NCBI GenBank assembly: GCA_025450135.1
Contig: JANWHZ010000024.1
Span: forward strand, 1 to 39,745
Source of the DNA: Candidatus Saccharimonadales bacterium
GTDB taxonomy: Bacteria; Patescibacteriota; Saccharimonadia; Saccharimonadales; UBA4665
Direction of reading: 5' to 3'
DNA: 39,745 nt
The stretch's first letter is position 1. Every line of letters starts with the position of its first letter. The notes under the pieces were generated by a model. The model saw only the letters and a list, made by a program, of their open reading frames with translations, searched no databases and was not told where the DNA came from. Shown in pieces: positions 28,133 through 37,169 of this stretch. A program made the position numbers and the translations under genes.

Positions 28133-29506
28133 ATGACGAGAGATTTAGGCGCAGGACGGTCTGGCCCAGCATCCCCAGAACTTACAGTTGAGCCCACTCA
28201 TGCTGATTTTGATACGGCCGAAGTAGATGACCTTACAGCCGAAATAAGCTTGACGAATATCGAAGGAGCGGCGGTTGTTCACGCGCTGGTAAATGGTGCA
28301 CTTGAACGACTGGAACAAGAGGCCGCTAAACCTGATGACATACCAGTTACCGGCAGAATGACCACCGCACAGGCTAAGCATCTTCTAAAAACATTACGGA
28401 GCCAATTTCCTTCAAGAGCCGAGCGAGAAGAAGTAGTTCTAGATGATCAGCAGTTAGATGGTATACCGAGTTTACCAGGTTTTAGACCGTTTGCGCGGGT
28501 CATACAAACCGAGACTATTGTGGCACTTGACGGGCGTTACGGTGAAGGATTCACGCGACAACAACTTGCTGAGCTTGTTAGACGCCGCGACCAGCGAGCT
28601 ATAACAGCCGGAACCGCGGGCCCATCTATAGTTGCGGCTACTCTAGAGGCTCCCGGAGCGATGTGTGTCGGCGATGAACAGGACCAATGGGCAGACACGC
28701 CTGATAATGAGTTTGGCTATAGGTGGCGAGACTTCCAACTGTATGTTGGTGACATCCCGTTTAATATCTGGTATAGCTTACTACATGGAGCAGCAGCTCG
28801 GTTCTTGCAGCAGCTCCGGAGCCAAGGTCAAACCGACCTGCCAGACGTGGCGCCTATCCACCCAAATGATCTTAGAGATCATTTGGCAGCAGCCAAAGCT
28901 GAAGGCAGGCCTCTTGTCATGAGGACTAGTACTAGGCTTCCAATCCTTACGAGCTGGGATACTGATCTGGACGTACGTGCGATAAATCGTACATTTCACC
29001 AGTTAGGCTACCCTGGAGACCGAAACTTTTTATACGATGCCTTGTACCCGGCACTTGAAGCAGCACCGCTTCGGCGTGGCAGGCTATGTGAACGAAGACC
29101 TATTCCAGCGCCTCATGTACCGGAGGGACGAGACCTCTGGGTTAGTATGGCTCAGGATACTTCTACTGTACTACGGAGGCATGAAGGGCATTTGGTGCTG
29201 TCTGAGAATGGTCCTACCGACACTACTGGCCTGGCTCGTTCTACAACAGGAGGTGCACCAGCCACAGCCAGTCGAGTTCCTCTAGAACCGGAATATGATG
29301 ACTATGACGAACCGGGGGGTGAAGAAGCTGAAGCTGAACCAATACTAAAACCAAGCGGTTATACGCTCGCCCGTATACATGCAATGAACGTTGCAATGGA
29401 CGAGACAGAGGGGCTACACGGCATGTGGGAATGGACAGGAATGTATTTTGTACAGCGCCCTTTGCTTGCAGGACTCTTCGTACTTCAGCGGGTCGTCAGG
29501 CGATAA
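28133..29506 (+). CDS. Island protein 6 (457 aa), unknown, Lys-poor
   Basis: SD GGGAAGAG before ATG 28133 (MTRDLGAGRSGPASPE); the track start at 28085 overlaps the promoter. 5 Lys. Confidence 0.78.
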   Translation: MTRDLGAGRSGPASPELTVEPTHADFDTAEVDDLTAEISLTNIEGAAVVHALVNGALERLEQEAAKPDDIPVTGRMTTAQAKHLLKTLRSQFPSRAEREEVVLDDQQLDGIPSLPGFRPFARVIQTETIVALDGRYGEGFTRQQLAELVRRRDQRAITAGTAGPSIVAATLEAPGAMCVGDEQDQWADTPDNEFGYRWRDFQLYVGDIPFNIWYSLLHGAAARFLQQLRSQGQTDLPDVAPIHPNDLRDHLAAAKAEGRPLVMRTSTRLPILTSWDTDLDVRAINRTFHQLGYPGDRNFLYDALYPALEAAPLRRGRLCERRPIPAPHVPEGRDLWVSMAQDTSTVLRRHEGHLVLSENGPTDTTGLARSTTGGAPATASRVPLEPEYDDYDEPGGEEAEAEPILKPSGYTLARIHAMNVAMDETEGLHGMWEWTGMYFVQRPLLAGLFVLQRVVRR

Positions 29507-29544
29507 AGCCTATTTGCCAGTAGGCCTTTCGGGCTTAGGCGACT

Positions 29545-31413
29545 CTAGTACAGAGCGGCAGCTTTAGGCATGGTCGCGCCTTTGAACAGTAACTCTACTT
29601 CTTCGCCTTCGACGGTCTCTTTTTCGAGCAAGACTTCCTTGAGTGCTTTTAGGTGCGACATATTGGCTTTGATAACCGCACGAGCACGATTCGCGGCTTC
29701 AGTAATGAGCGCCTCGACTTCATCATCAATAACCTTGGCTGTTTCGTCGGAGTATTCCCGCTCATGCACCATACGCTCCAGCATCATCCCTTCGTCGACA
29801 TGAAACACCTGGTCGCGAAGCTTCTTACCCATACCTTGGTTGACCACCATATCTCGCGCAATCTCAGCCGCCTTCTGGAGGTCATTACCACCACCAGTAG
29901 TGATGCGATCAGCACCGTATACTAACTCTTCGGCAACACGGCCGCCGAGAGCGCGGGCCAACACGTCTTTGTATTCAACGAGCGACGTATAGACACGGTC
30001 TTCGGGCGGAAGGAACCAGGTCACACCGCCAGTGCCACCGCGTGGAATGATGGTAACTTTATGTACTGGATCGCTGTCAGGCAGCACGTGGCCGACAATC
30101 GCATGGCCGGCTTCGTGAAAGGCAGTCAGTTCTTTTTCCTTCTCATTCATAACGCGGCTCTTACGCTCCGGGCCAATAGCGACGCGCTCGAACGCATCTG
30201 TCACGTCGCTCTGACTGATCTGGCTATGGCCATTTCTGGCGGCAATGATCGCTGACTCATTAGCGATATTAGCCAGGTCCGCACCTGAGCTGCCGGCTGT
30301 TTTGGCAGCTAACGAGTCAAGGTCGACAGTCTTAGCCAGTGGCTTCTTCACAAAGTGTACTTTGAGGATTGCTTCACGGTCCTTGCGTTCCGGCAAGCCG
30401 ATGTCGACACGACGGTCGAAGCGGCCGGGTCGCAAGAGTGCCGGGTCGAGTACGTCGGCGCGGTTCGTCGCAGCCAGCACGATAACATTCTGCCCCTGCT
30501 CGAAGCCATCCATCTCTACCAGAATCTGGTTCAGCGTCTGCTCACGCTCATCATGCCCGCCCCCCATACCGGAACCGCGGCGGCGCCCAACAGCGTCTAT
30601 TTCATCAATAAAGATAATACACGGCGAGTTCTTCTTGGCTTTCGCAAACAGGTCACGAACGCGTGAGGCACCGACACCGACAAACATTTCGACGAACTCT
30701 GAACCGGAAATGCTGAAAAACGGGACATTGGCTTCGCCAGCCACGGCGCGGGCAAGCAGTGTCTTGCCAGTACCAGGAGGGCCGACTAGCAGCACTCCTT
30801 TCGGAATGCGAGCCCCCATCGCGGCAAACTTCTTGGGGTACTTTAGAAATTCAACGACTTCCTGCAGGTCCTGCTTGGCTTCGCCTGAGCCGGCAATGTC
30901 GCTGAAGGTCGCCTTCTTGTGCTCGTTGCCATACAGCCGGGCTCGGCTCTTGCCGAAGCTGAGCGCTTGGTTGCCCTGCCCTTGGGCGCTTCTGAGCATG
31001 ATGTACATCAAGCCGACAAAGAGCACCGGTATCACAATGTAGCTGCCGATCGTCAGCCAGGTGTCATAGCCCGATGACGTCGACTTGGCTTGAATCGCTA
31101 CTTTTGAGTAATTGAAGCCTTCGTCTTTTAGTGTGGCATTCGGCTCTGTAAATGTCTTCAGCGTGGCCGTTGGCTCACCTTTCTTGGTAATGTCGAGCTG
31201 ATTGCCGTCGACCACGATCTTGCTGTAATCTCCGGCGTTGGCCTCTTGCACTGCCTGGGTCAGCGGAATTTCTTTCAGGCTGGTCGATTGGTTGGTGACG
31301 CCGAGTAGGACAAGTCCGATCAGCGCCACGAGGGTGATAAAGACGATGTTCTTGAGCATGCGCGACCGGTTGCTGCCAGGACCGCTACGCTTAACGGGAA
31401 ATTTATTATCCAT
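29545..31413 (-). CDS. ftsH: ATP-dependent zinc metalloprotease FtsH
   Basis: [26 protein letters not shown] region, [10 protein letters not shown] zinc site. Confidence 0.98.
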   Translation of the reverse strand: MDNKFPVKRSGPGSNRSRMLKNIVFITLVALIGLVLLGVTNQSTSLKEIPLTQAVQEANAGDYSKIVVDGNQLDITKKGEPTATLKTFTEPNATLKDEGFNYSKVAIQAKSTSSGYDTWLTIGSYIVIPVLFVGLMYIMLRSAQGQGNQALSFGKSRARLYGNEHKKATFSDIAGSGEAKQDLQEVVEFLKYPKKFAAMGARIPKGVLLVGPPGTGKTLLARAVAGEANVPFFSISGSEFVEMFVGVGASRVRDLFAKAKKNSPCIIFIDEIDAVGRRRGSGMGGGHDEREQTLNQILVEMDGFEQGQNVIVLAATNRADVLDPALLRPGRFDRRVDIGLPERKDREAILKVHFVKKPLAKTVDLDSLAAKTAGSSGADLANIANESAIIAARNGHSQISQSDVTDAFERVAIGPERKSRVMNEKEKELTAFHEAGHAIVGHVLPDSDPVHKVTIIPRGGTGGVTWFLPPEDRVYTSLVEYKDVLARALGGRVAEELVYGADRITTGGGNDLQKAAEIARDMVVNQGMGKKLRDQVFHVDEGMMLERMVHEREYSDETAKVIDDEVEALITEAANRARAVIKANMSHLKALKEVLLEKETVEGEEVELLFKGATMPKAAALY

Positions 31414-31450
31414 AGGTACCTTCCATTATATAGTGTCAATTCCGAGATGG

Positions 31451-32335
31451 CTAGCGCTCACTGTGTTCGAGTGCCAGCGTATATTTGGCGACGCGTAAAC
31501 GAGCACCACCAATAAGATCAATTATAGCGCCTGGCGCCTGAGTTTTTACTGCGACTGTCACCCGTTCGAGCAAGGGCGTATCAAATTGCGTGATATCGTG
31601 CGTGCGCAGCCAGCTGGCGAGAAGCTCCCTGCTTGCAGCATGAGGCAGCTGGATAAACACGTGCCGGTCAAGGTGCCCGTCGGCCATAGGTAGCAGGAGG
31701 TCGCTTAGCACGGCATCCAGCGCTGTGTTATTTTTGCGTGTATGATCGGCGATCTCGAGTAGCGTTGCCTTAGCGTCAGGGCTCAGCCGCGGCACGAGGT
31801 GATGCCTAATATAGTTGCGGGTATAGCGGTCGTCTGCATTGGTGCTATCTTCGCGCCACTCTAGCTGATGGTTCTGGGCGTACTCAAGCAGCTCTTGTTT
31901 GGAGACAGCGAGCAACGGTCGCAGCACTGTCGGCCGATCGGTTAGCCCGGCCAGCCCCTTACGACCAGTACCACGCAGTACATTTAAAATGACTGTTTCT
32001 ATAAGATCGTCTTGATGGTGGGCGGTGATGATGGCACGCGCCCCTGTTTGCGCGCGCACGTGCTCCAGAAAATTGTAGCGAGCTTCCCTGGCGTGGGCTT
32101 CGCTCGTCTCAGGTCCCAGCTTGCCTTCCCTGTAGTAGAATGGCAGCTGATACGAGGCGGCTGTGGCTGCAACAAGCTTGCGATCCTCCTCCGCATCCGC
32201 CCTAATGCCGTGGTCGAAGTGTGCCACAATGAGTTCTACGTCTGGCCAGTGCCGTAGCAGCGCAAGCAGCGCCATTGAATCGACGCCGCCACTAACCGCC
32301 ACTACGTACCTGCCTGGCTGTACACTGAGCTCCAT
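31451..32335 (-). CDS. tilS: tRNA(Ile)-lysidine synthase
   Basis: VVAVSGGVDSMALLALL PP-loop, HFDHGIRADAEED, ITAHHQDDLIETVILNVLRGTGRKGL. Start set at MELSVQPG (32335). Confidence 0.93.
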   Translation of the reverse strand: MELSVQPGRYVVAVSGGVDSMALLALLRHWPDVELIVAHFDHGIRADAEEDRKLVAATAASYQLPFYYREGKLGPETSEAHAREARYNFLEHVRAQTGARAIITAHHQDDLIETVILNVLRGTGRKGLAGLTDRPTVLRPLLAVSKQELLEYAQNHQLEWREDSTNADDRYTRNYIRHHLVPRLSPDAKATLLEIADHTRKNNTALDAVLSDLLLPMADGHLDRHVFIQLPHAASRELLASWLRTHDITQFDTPLLERVTVAVKTQAPGAIIDLIGGARLRVAKYTLALEHSER

Positions 32336-32381
32336 ATCTGTAATAATTGTATCAATCTGCTGCGATTTGCGAGCACTGTTT

Positions 32382-32897
32382 ATGAAACATTTGTATTTTG
32401 TTCGACATGGTCTAACCGAAATGGGCAAATCTGGCCTGCGCGCTGGCGCGGGCAGTGAGACCCTATTGGCTCCGGAGGGTCACGAGCAGGCTCGGTATGC
32501 AGGGCGCCATGCCAAAACACTCAATATCGACCACATTATCAGTTCACCGCAGAAGCGGGCTCATCACACGGCTCAAATAATTGCCCACGAGATCGGTTTC
32601 CCCGAGAAAGATATTGTTGTGAACAGCTTATTCATTGAACGGCACTTCGGCGAACTAGAGGGTCTAAAGTGGAAACCAGATATGAACATCGATGGCTTTG
32701 CCGACGTCGAAATGACTGACACCCTATTGCATCGTATGCATCTGGCCTATGAGTTCTTACGCTCGCTGCCCTTCGATAACGTACTTGTCGTCAGCCACGG
32801 CTCTACCGGACGAGCATTGCGCCATACCATTCATCCCGACATCCCCTTCCATGGCTCTGAACCATTTCAGAACGGCCAGATCGTCCAGCTGCTCTAA
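32382..32897 (+). CDS. Histidine phosphatase (phosphoglycerate mutase-like) family protein
   Basis: MKHLYFVRHGLTEMGKSG... RHG motif, VVSHGSTGRAL. Start trimmed from the track start at 32163. Confidence 0.87.
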   Translation: MKHLYFVRHGLTEMGKSGLRAGAGSETLLAPEGHEQARYAGRHAKTLNIDHIISSPQKRAHHTAQIIAHEIGFPEKDIVVNSLFIERHFGELEGLKWKPDMNIDGFADVEMTDTLLHRMHLAYEFLRSLPFDNVLVVSHGSTGRALRHTIHPDIPFHGSEPFQNGQIVQLL

Positions 32898-32979
32898 ACT
32901 AGCCAACAGAGGCAAAACCTGCTACAATCTCCCTGTAATTCTTTACCCTGCGACCACGGATCGGGGGGAAAGAGACCGC

Positions 32980-33056
32980 GGCAGGGTAGCTCAGTTGGTC
33001 AGAGCACAGGACTCATAAGCCTGGGGTCGCGAGTTCGAGCCTCGCCCCTGCTACCA
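32980..33056 (+). tRNA. tRNA-Met (anticodon CAT), CCA encoded
   Basis: GGCAGGGTAGCTCAGTTGGTCAGAGCACAGGACTCATAAGCCTGGGGTCGCGAGTTCGAGCCTCGCCCCTGCTACCA; anticodon loop CTCATAA. Confidence 0.92.
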
Positions 33057-33070
33057 TCAAACACCAATAC

Positions 33071-33097
33071 ACTTCCCGCGTTGTCGGGGAGTTTTTT
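33071..33097 (+). terminator. Rho-independent terminator after tRNA-Met
   Basis: ACTTCCCG-cgttgt-CGGGGAGT then TTTTTT. Confidence 0.8.
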
Positions 33098-33394
33098 ATG
33101 CCACACACTCACAGCCACGAAGATGGCCACCACCATAATCATAGCCACGATATACACACTCGTTCGGCTATAGCCGCGCTTGCGCTGCGCGCCGCACTAC
33201 TCATCTATCAGTTCAGCCCGGTTGGTTGCCCGGGCGACGATATCTGGGCTGCTCTCGCCGCCACCATCCCACAAGTGCCAGGGGGCACACATATCGTAGA
33301 TGTACGTGAGGCAGTGTTGCCTACGACGACGGGTATCGTTACGGAGATTGACGGTGTACAGGTTCCCTTTGAGCCCGAGCCCGAGGGGGAATAG
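33098..33394 (+). CDS. Small protein with His-rich N-terminus (possible metal binding)
   Basis: MPHTHSHEDGHHHNHSHDIHTRSAIAALALRAALLIYQFSPVG...; no SD, ATG abuts the terminator T-tract. Confidence 0.5.
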   Translation: MPHTHSHEDGHHHNHSHDIHTRSAIAALALRAALLIYQFSPVGCPGDDIWAALAATIPQVPGGTHIVDVREAVLPTTTGIVTEIDGVQVPFEPEPEGE

Positions 33395-33402
33395 ATGGCT
33401 CT

Positions 33403-33792
33403 TTAGTTGCTGCTCAGTAACCGCTCGATGACGAGCAGCACGTCTTGCAGCGAGACGTCACTCTTTAGCATCACCTCGGCCGCGCCGCAATTGCGCGCCT
33501 CAGCGGTGTCAGCGTCCTGACTCAGACTGGTGAGGACAATGACTGGAATGGCTGACACGGCCGGGTCCGCTTTCACTGTTTTCAGTACTGAAAAGCCATC
33601 TTGTTTCGGCAGGATAAGTTCTAGCAATACGACATCTGGGTGCAGCGCCAGTATCTGCCGGACTGCCTCATCGCCGTCTTCAGCAACAGCAACGATATAT
33701 CCGGCTTCTTCGAGGCCAGATTTATAGGCATGGATAATAAACGGCTCGTTGTCGGCCAGCACGATAGTTTTGTTTGACGGTGTGTTATCGAT
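33403..33792 (-). CDS. Stand-alone response-regulator receiver domain
   Basis: TIVLADNEPFIIHAYKSGLEEAGYIVAVAEDGDEAVRQILALHPDVVLLELILPKQDGFSVL...IPVIVLTSLS. Start uncertain: GTG 33762 or a non-canonical ATC after GGAGG. Confidence 0.82.
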   Translation of the reverse strand: MDNTPSNKTIVLADNEPFIIHAYKSGLEEAGYIVAVAEDGDEAVRQILALHPDVVLLELILPKQDGFSVLKTVKADPAVSAIPVIVLTSLSQDADTAEARNCGAAEVMLKSDVSLQDVLLVIERLLSSN

Positions 33793-33918
33793 AGTGATGG
33801 TCCTCCAAGAGATAGGTCGATGCGTGTAAGACGAGGCAATTATAGCATAACTCCTTGGGAGCGGTTCATGTTAGAATAGGCTTAAGCTTATAACAGAGAG
33901 TAACCGAGTGGGATTACG

Positions 33919-35616
33919 ATGGTATTGACCGACACGGAGCTAGCGCAGATCCTCAGTGACCTGAAGTACTTGAGCAGTGAAAAATTGCAGGCTGCCGAGA
34001 ATCAGGCTGCCGCTGGCAAGCAAACGCTATACGATACGCTTGTAGAGCACGACTACCTCGGTGAAGAAGAGCTGAGCAAGGTTATTGCGTACCACTACCA
34101 ACTACCATACGTGGCGCTGCGCAGTACGAACATCCCCGAGGACTTATTGCATCTTATCCCCAAGTCGGTTGCCGAAAAATACTTAACCCTCCCTTTTGAC
34201 CTTGACGAGCACGGCCTGCATATTGCCACAGCCAGGCCGGACTCGGCTGACCTGTATGCGATGCTCGCCAAGAAAGCCGGCGTCAAGCAGTACCAACTGT
34301 CGTATAGCCCCGAACCAGAACTGACCGCCGCGCTGCACCTCTATAAGCCGCAGCTGGCAAGTGTGTTAACTGGTTTGCTTGCACAGGCGTCAGGCGGCGT
34401 TCCTCCGATTAACGAATTAATCAACAAGCTCTTCGAGTATGCCTACGAGGCCCAGGCTTCAGATGTCCACATCGAACCGCAACTCGAACACACGGTCATT
34501 CGCTTCCGCATTGACGGTGTGTTGCATGACCAAGTAGCACTGCCGAAACACTTGCATGAGCAGCTGGTTGCACGGTTGAAAGTCATGGCCCGCCTCCGTA
34601 CTGACGAGCATTTAAGCGCCCAGGATGGCCGGCTGCATATCACCGACAAAGCCGATAACGACGAACTCACGGTACGCATCTCCGTGGTGCCTGTCATTAC
34701 CGGCGAGAAGGTGGTAATGCGCTTACTCGCCAAGCATGCCCGTCAGTACGGCCTCACTGAACTTGGCATGAGTGACGCTGACCTTCTAAAGCTCCGGCAT
34801 GGGTACAACCGGCCATTCGGCATGATCCTCTCTACCGGGCCGACCGGCTCAGGCAAAACCACGACCATTTATGCCGTGCTAAAGATGCTCAACACGCGTA
34901 ACCGCAACATTGCGACGATTGAAGACCCAGTTGAATACGTCATCGATGGGGTCAACCAAATCCAAGCCAACGTCAAAACCAATCTCACCTTCTCTGATGG
35001 CTTACGCTCGCTGCTCCGCCAAGATCCGGACATCTTGTTCGTCGGCGAAATCCGCGACCAAGAGACTGCCGATATTGCCGTCAACGCGGCAATGACCGGC
35101 CACTTGGTTCTTTCCACTATGCACACCAATGACGCTGTTACTACCCTACCGCGTCTTATTGATATGGGTATCGAACCGTTCTTGGCGGCATCGACAGTTA
35201 ATATCATCATTGGACAGCGTTTGGTACGCCAGATCTGCAGTCACTGCAAAACCAGCGTTGCACTGACCCAGACACCGCTCGGCTGGGCTGGCGACAGTGA
35301 GCAGGCCGCCCTGCTTACCAGCCTGGACCCGAAGCTCATCGTCAAATATTTCGGTAAGAAGACAAGCGTGCGCGTCTACTACGGTACTGGGTGCAGCGCC
35401 TGCCACAGCACCGGCTACCAGGGCCGCTTCGGCATCTTTGAAGTACTCGAACTCACGCCGAAAATGAGCGAGCTGATTAACGCCAAGGCCGATAGCCAAG
35501 TGCTTGCCGCACAAGCCGCCAAGGACGGTATGGTCACCATGCTCGAGGATGGCCTCGGAAAGGTGATTGCCGGCCGGACAACGCTCGCAGAAATCTTACG
35601 GGTGACCAGAGGCTAG
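33919..35616 (+). CDS. pilB: Type IV pilus assembly ATPase PilB/GspE
   Basis: GMILSTGPTGSGKTTTIYAVL Walker A, IEDPVEYVIDGVNQIQ, CSHCK...CSACHSTGYQGR zinc motif. Confidence 0.95.
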   Translation: MVLTDTELAQILSDLKYLSSEKLQAAENQAAAGKQTLYDTLVEHDYLGEEELSKVIAYHYQLPYVALRSTNIPEDLLHLIPKSVAEKYLTLPFDLDEHGLHIATARPDSADLYAMLAKKAGVKQYQLSYSPEPELTAALHLYKPQLASVLTGLLAQASGGVPPINELINKLFEYAYEAQASDVHIEPQLEHTVIRFRIDGVLHDQVALPKHLHEQLVARLKVMARLRTDEHLSAQDGRLHITDKADNDELTVRISVVPVITGEKVVMRLLAKHARQYGLTELGMSDADLLKLRHGYNRPFGMILSTGPTGSGKTTTIYAVLKMLNTRNRNIATIEDPVEYVIDGVNQIQANVKTNLTFSDGLRSLLRQDPDILFVGEIRDQETADIAVNAAMTGHLVLSTMHTNDAVTTLPRLIDMGIEPFLAASTVNIIIGQRLVRQICSHCKTSVALTQTPLGWAGDSEQAALLTSLDPKLIVKYFGKKTSVRVYYGTGCSACHSTGYQGRFGIFEVLELTPKMSELINAKADSQVLAAQAAKDGMVTMLEDGLGKVIAGRTTLAEILRVTRG

Positions 35617-35617
35617 T

Positions 35618-36673
35618 ATGAAGACGTCACATGTACAATTAAGCGGCAAGGATAAGTTGGCGCTTTTTACCGATATGTCGACGATGCTGACAGCCGGCAT
35701 CCCGATCCTCGACATTATTGAATCGCTCCGCCATGACGCCCGCGGCGATACCAAAGTGATCGTGGCGGCACTCCACCGATCGCTCGTGAATGGCGAGCCG
35801 TTGTCGCACGGCATGGCTGCCTTTCCTCGTACCTTTGACCCGGTGACATTAAATACCATGCGCGCGGCAGAGATAGGCGGTACACTTGAGGAAACGTTGC
35901 AAGACATCGTCCGGACGCTCAAGAAAGAGCTGGCCTTCAGCGATACCATCCATACTGCAATGATCTACCCGGCGTTTATCGGTGTCGTTTTCCTGGCCAT
36001 CATACTGTTGATGCTGACGTTCGTCATTCCCCGCATCAGCGAGGTATTTTCATCGCTGCGTGTCACGATGCCGCCCGTTACCCGGCTGATGATCGCCATG
36101 TCTAACTTTTTCGTTGCCAACTGGATACCGGTTATTGTTGTTACCTTACTTATCGCAGCAGGTATGACCGCATTCGTCAGAGCCAACAGCCGAGCAATTA
36201 TCCGCCTCATACTTATGCTGCCCGGTTTGAGGCGGCTCGGTACTAACATCGATCTGGCGCGCATGACCCGCAGCTTTGCCTTGCTTATTCGCACTGGCAT
36301 TCCGCTTGACGAAGCACTGGTGCTTTCTAAACGCGTAGTCCGTAAGCCCGAGATCTTGCGCGCGATTGAGCATATGCAGCGCAATATCGATGCCGGCCGG
36401 TCGCTCGGCAGTGACTTACGCGCCACGCAACCGGTGATCCCGCCGATTATGGCGCGGTCGATTGAAACCGCTGAGTCATCGGGCACACTCGAGCAAACAT
36501 TGCAGAACTTGGCCGAGTATTTTGATGAGCAGGTTGCAGACAGCGTAAAAGCTGCCAGTGCACTGCTTGAACCCGTTATTATTGTCGTCATCGGCGTTAT
36601 GGTCGGCGCGCTGATGGTGACCATCATTGCCCCGATTTACAACATGATTTCGCAGATCAGTTCCACGAAATAA
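35618..36673 (+). CDS. pilC: Type IV pilus inner-membrane protein PilC/GspF
   Basis: FTDMSTMLTAGIPILDIIESL, MARSIETAESSGTLEQTLQNLAEYFDEQV. Confidence 0.93.
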   Translation: MKTSHVQLSGKDKLALFTDMSTMLTAGIPILDIIESLRHDARGDTKVIVAALHRSLVNGEPLSHGMAAFPRTFDPVTLNTMRAAEIGGTLEETLQDIVRTLKKELAFSDTIHTAMIYPAFIGVVFLAIILLMLTFVIPRISEVFSSLRVTMPPVTRLMIAMSNFFVANWIPVIVVTLLIAAGMTAFVRANSRAIIRLILMLPGLRRLGTNIDLARMTRSFALLIRTGIPLDEALVLSKRVVRKPEILRAIEHMQRNIDAGRSLGSDLRATQPVIPPIMARSIETAESSGTLEQTLQNLAEYFDEQVADSVKAASALLEPVIIVVIGVMVGALMVTIIAPIYNMISQISSTK

Positions 36674-37167
36674 TGAAACGGCAACCGGTTCCCGACCAGC
36701 AAAACATCGCGGGCTTCACGCTTATTGAGCTGCTTGTCGTATTAGCCATTCTTGCGGTGTTGTTTGGCTTGATCGGCATTAACCTCGGCCACCCGCAAAC
36801 CGTGGCCAGCGCTACCACGAGTGTAGATACATTGCTCGCTGATCTCAGAAGCCAGCAGCTGCTCGCCATGGTTGGCGGCACAAATAGCAGTGGATCGGTC
36901 CAACCCCATGGGATATATTTTCAGGCTACGGACTATACCTTGTTCGCTGATAGCAGCTATAACGCAGGCGATACCGACAATTTTGTTGTACAGCTAACGC
37001 CAGGGGCTCAGCTCACTACTACGCTACCCAGCGCCCAGGTCGTATTTACAGAAGGCACGGGAGAAGTTGCAGGCTTCGTGAGCGGTAGCAATACAATTAC
37101 GCTTACTAGCGGCGACATCAGCCGGACGATAACAATTAATCGCTTTGGAGCACCGACGGTCAATTAA
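36673..37167 (+). CDS. Prepilin (GspH/FimT-like)
   Basis: Class III signal GFTLIELLVVLAILAVLFGLIGI. Confidence 0.87.
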   Translation: MKRQPVPDQQNIAGFTLIELLVVLAILAVLFGLIGINLGHPQTVASATTSVDTLLADLRSQQLLAMVGGTNSSGSVQPHGIYFQATDYTLFADSSYNAGDTDNFVVQLTPGAQLTTTLPSAQVVFTEGTGEVAGFVSGSNTITLTSGDISRTITINRFGAPTVN

Positions 37168-37169
37168 CT

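Noticed and set aside
18705-29506. Island as a prophage
   Set aside because: No recognisable capsid, terminase, portal, tail, integrase or lysis genes; the only mobile gene is a decayed IS transposase.
30245-31042. 265-aa + strand ORF
   Set aside because: Antisense to the ftsH AAA+ region; Ser/Arg/Pro-rich shadow frame with no RBS.
35965-36627. 220-aa - strand ORF
   Set aside because: Antisense shadow of pilC with no promoter or SD.
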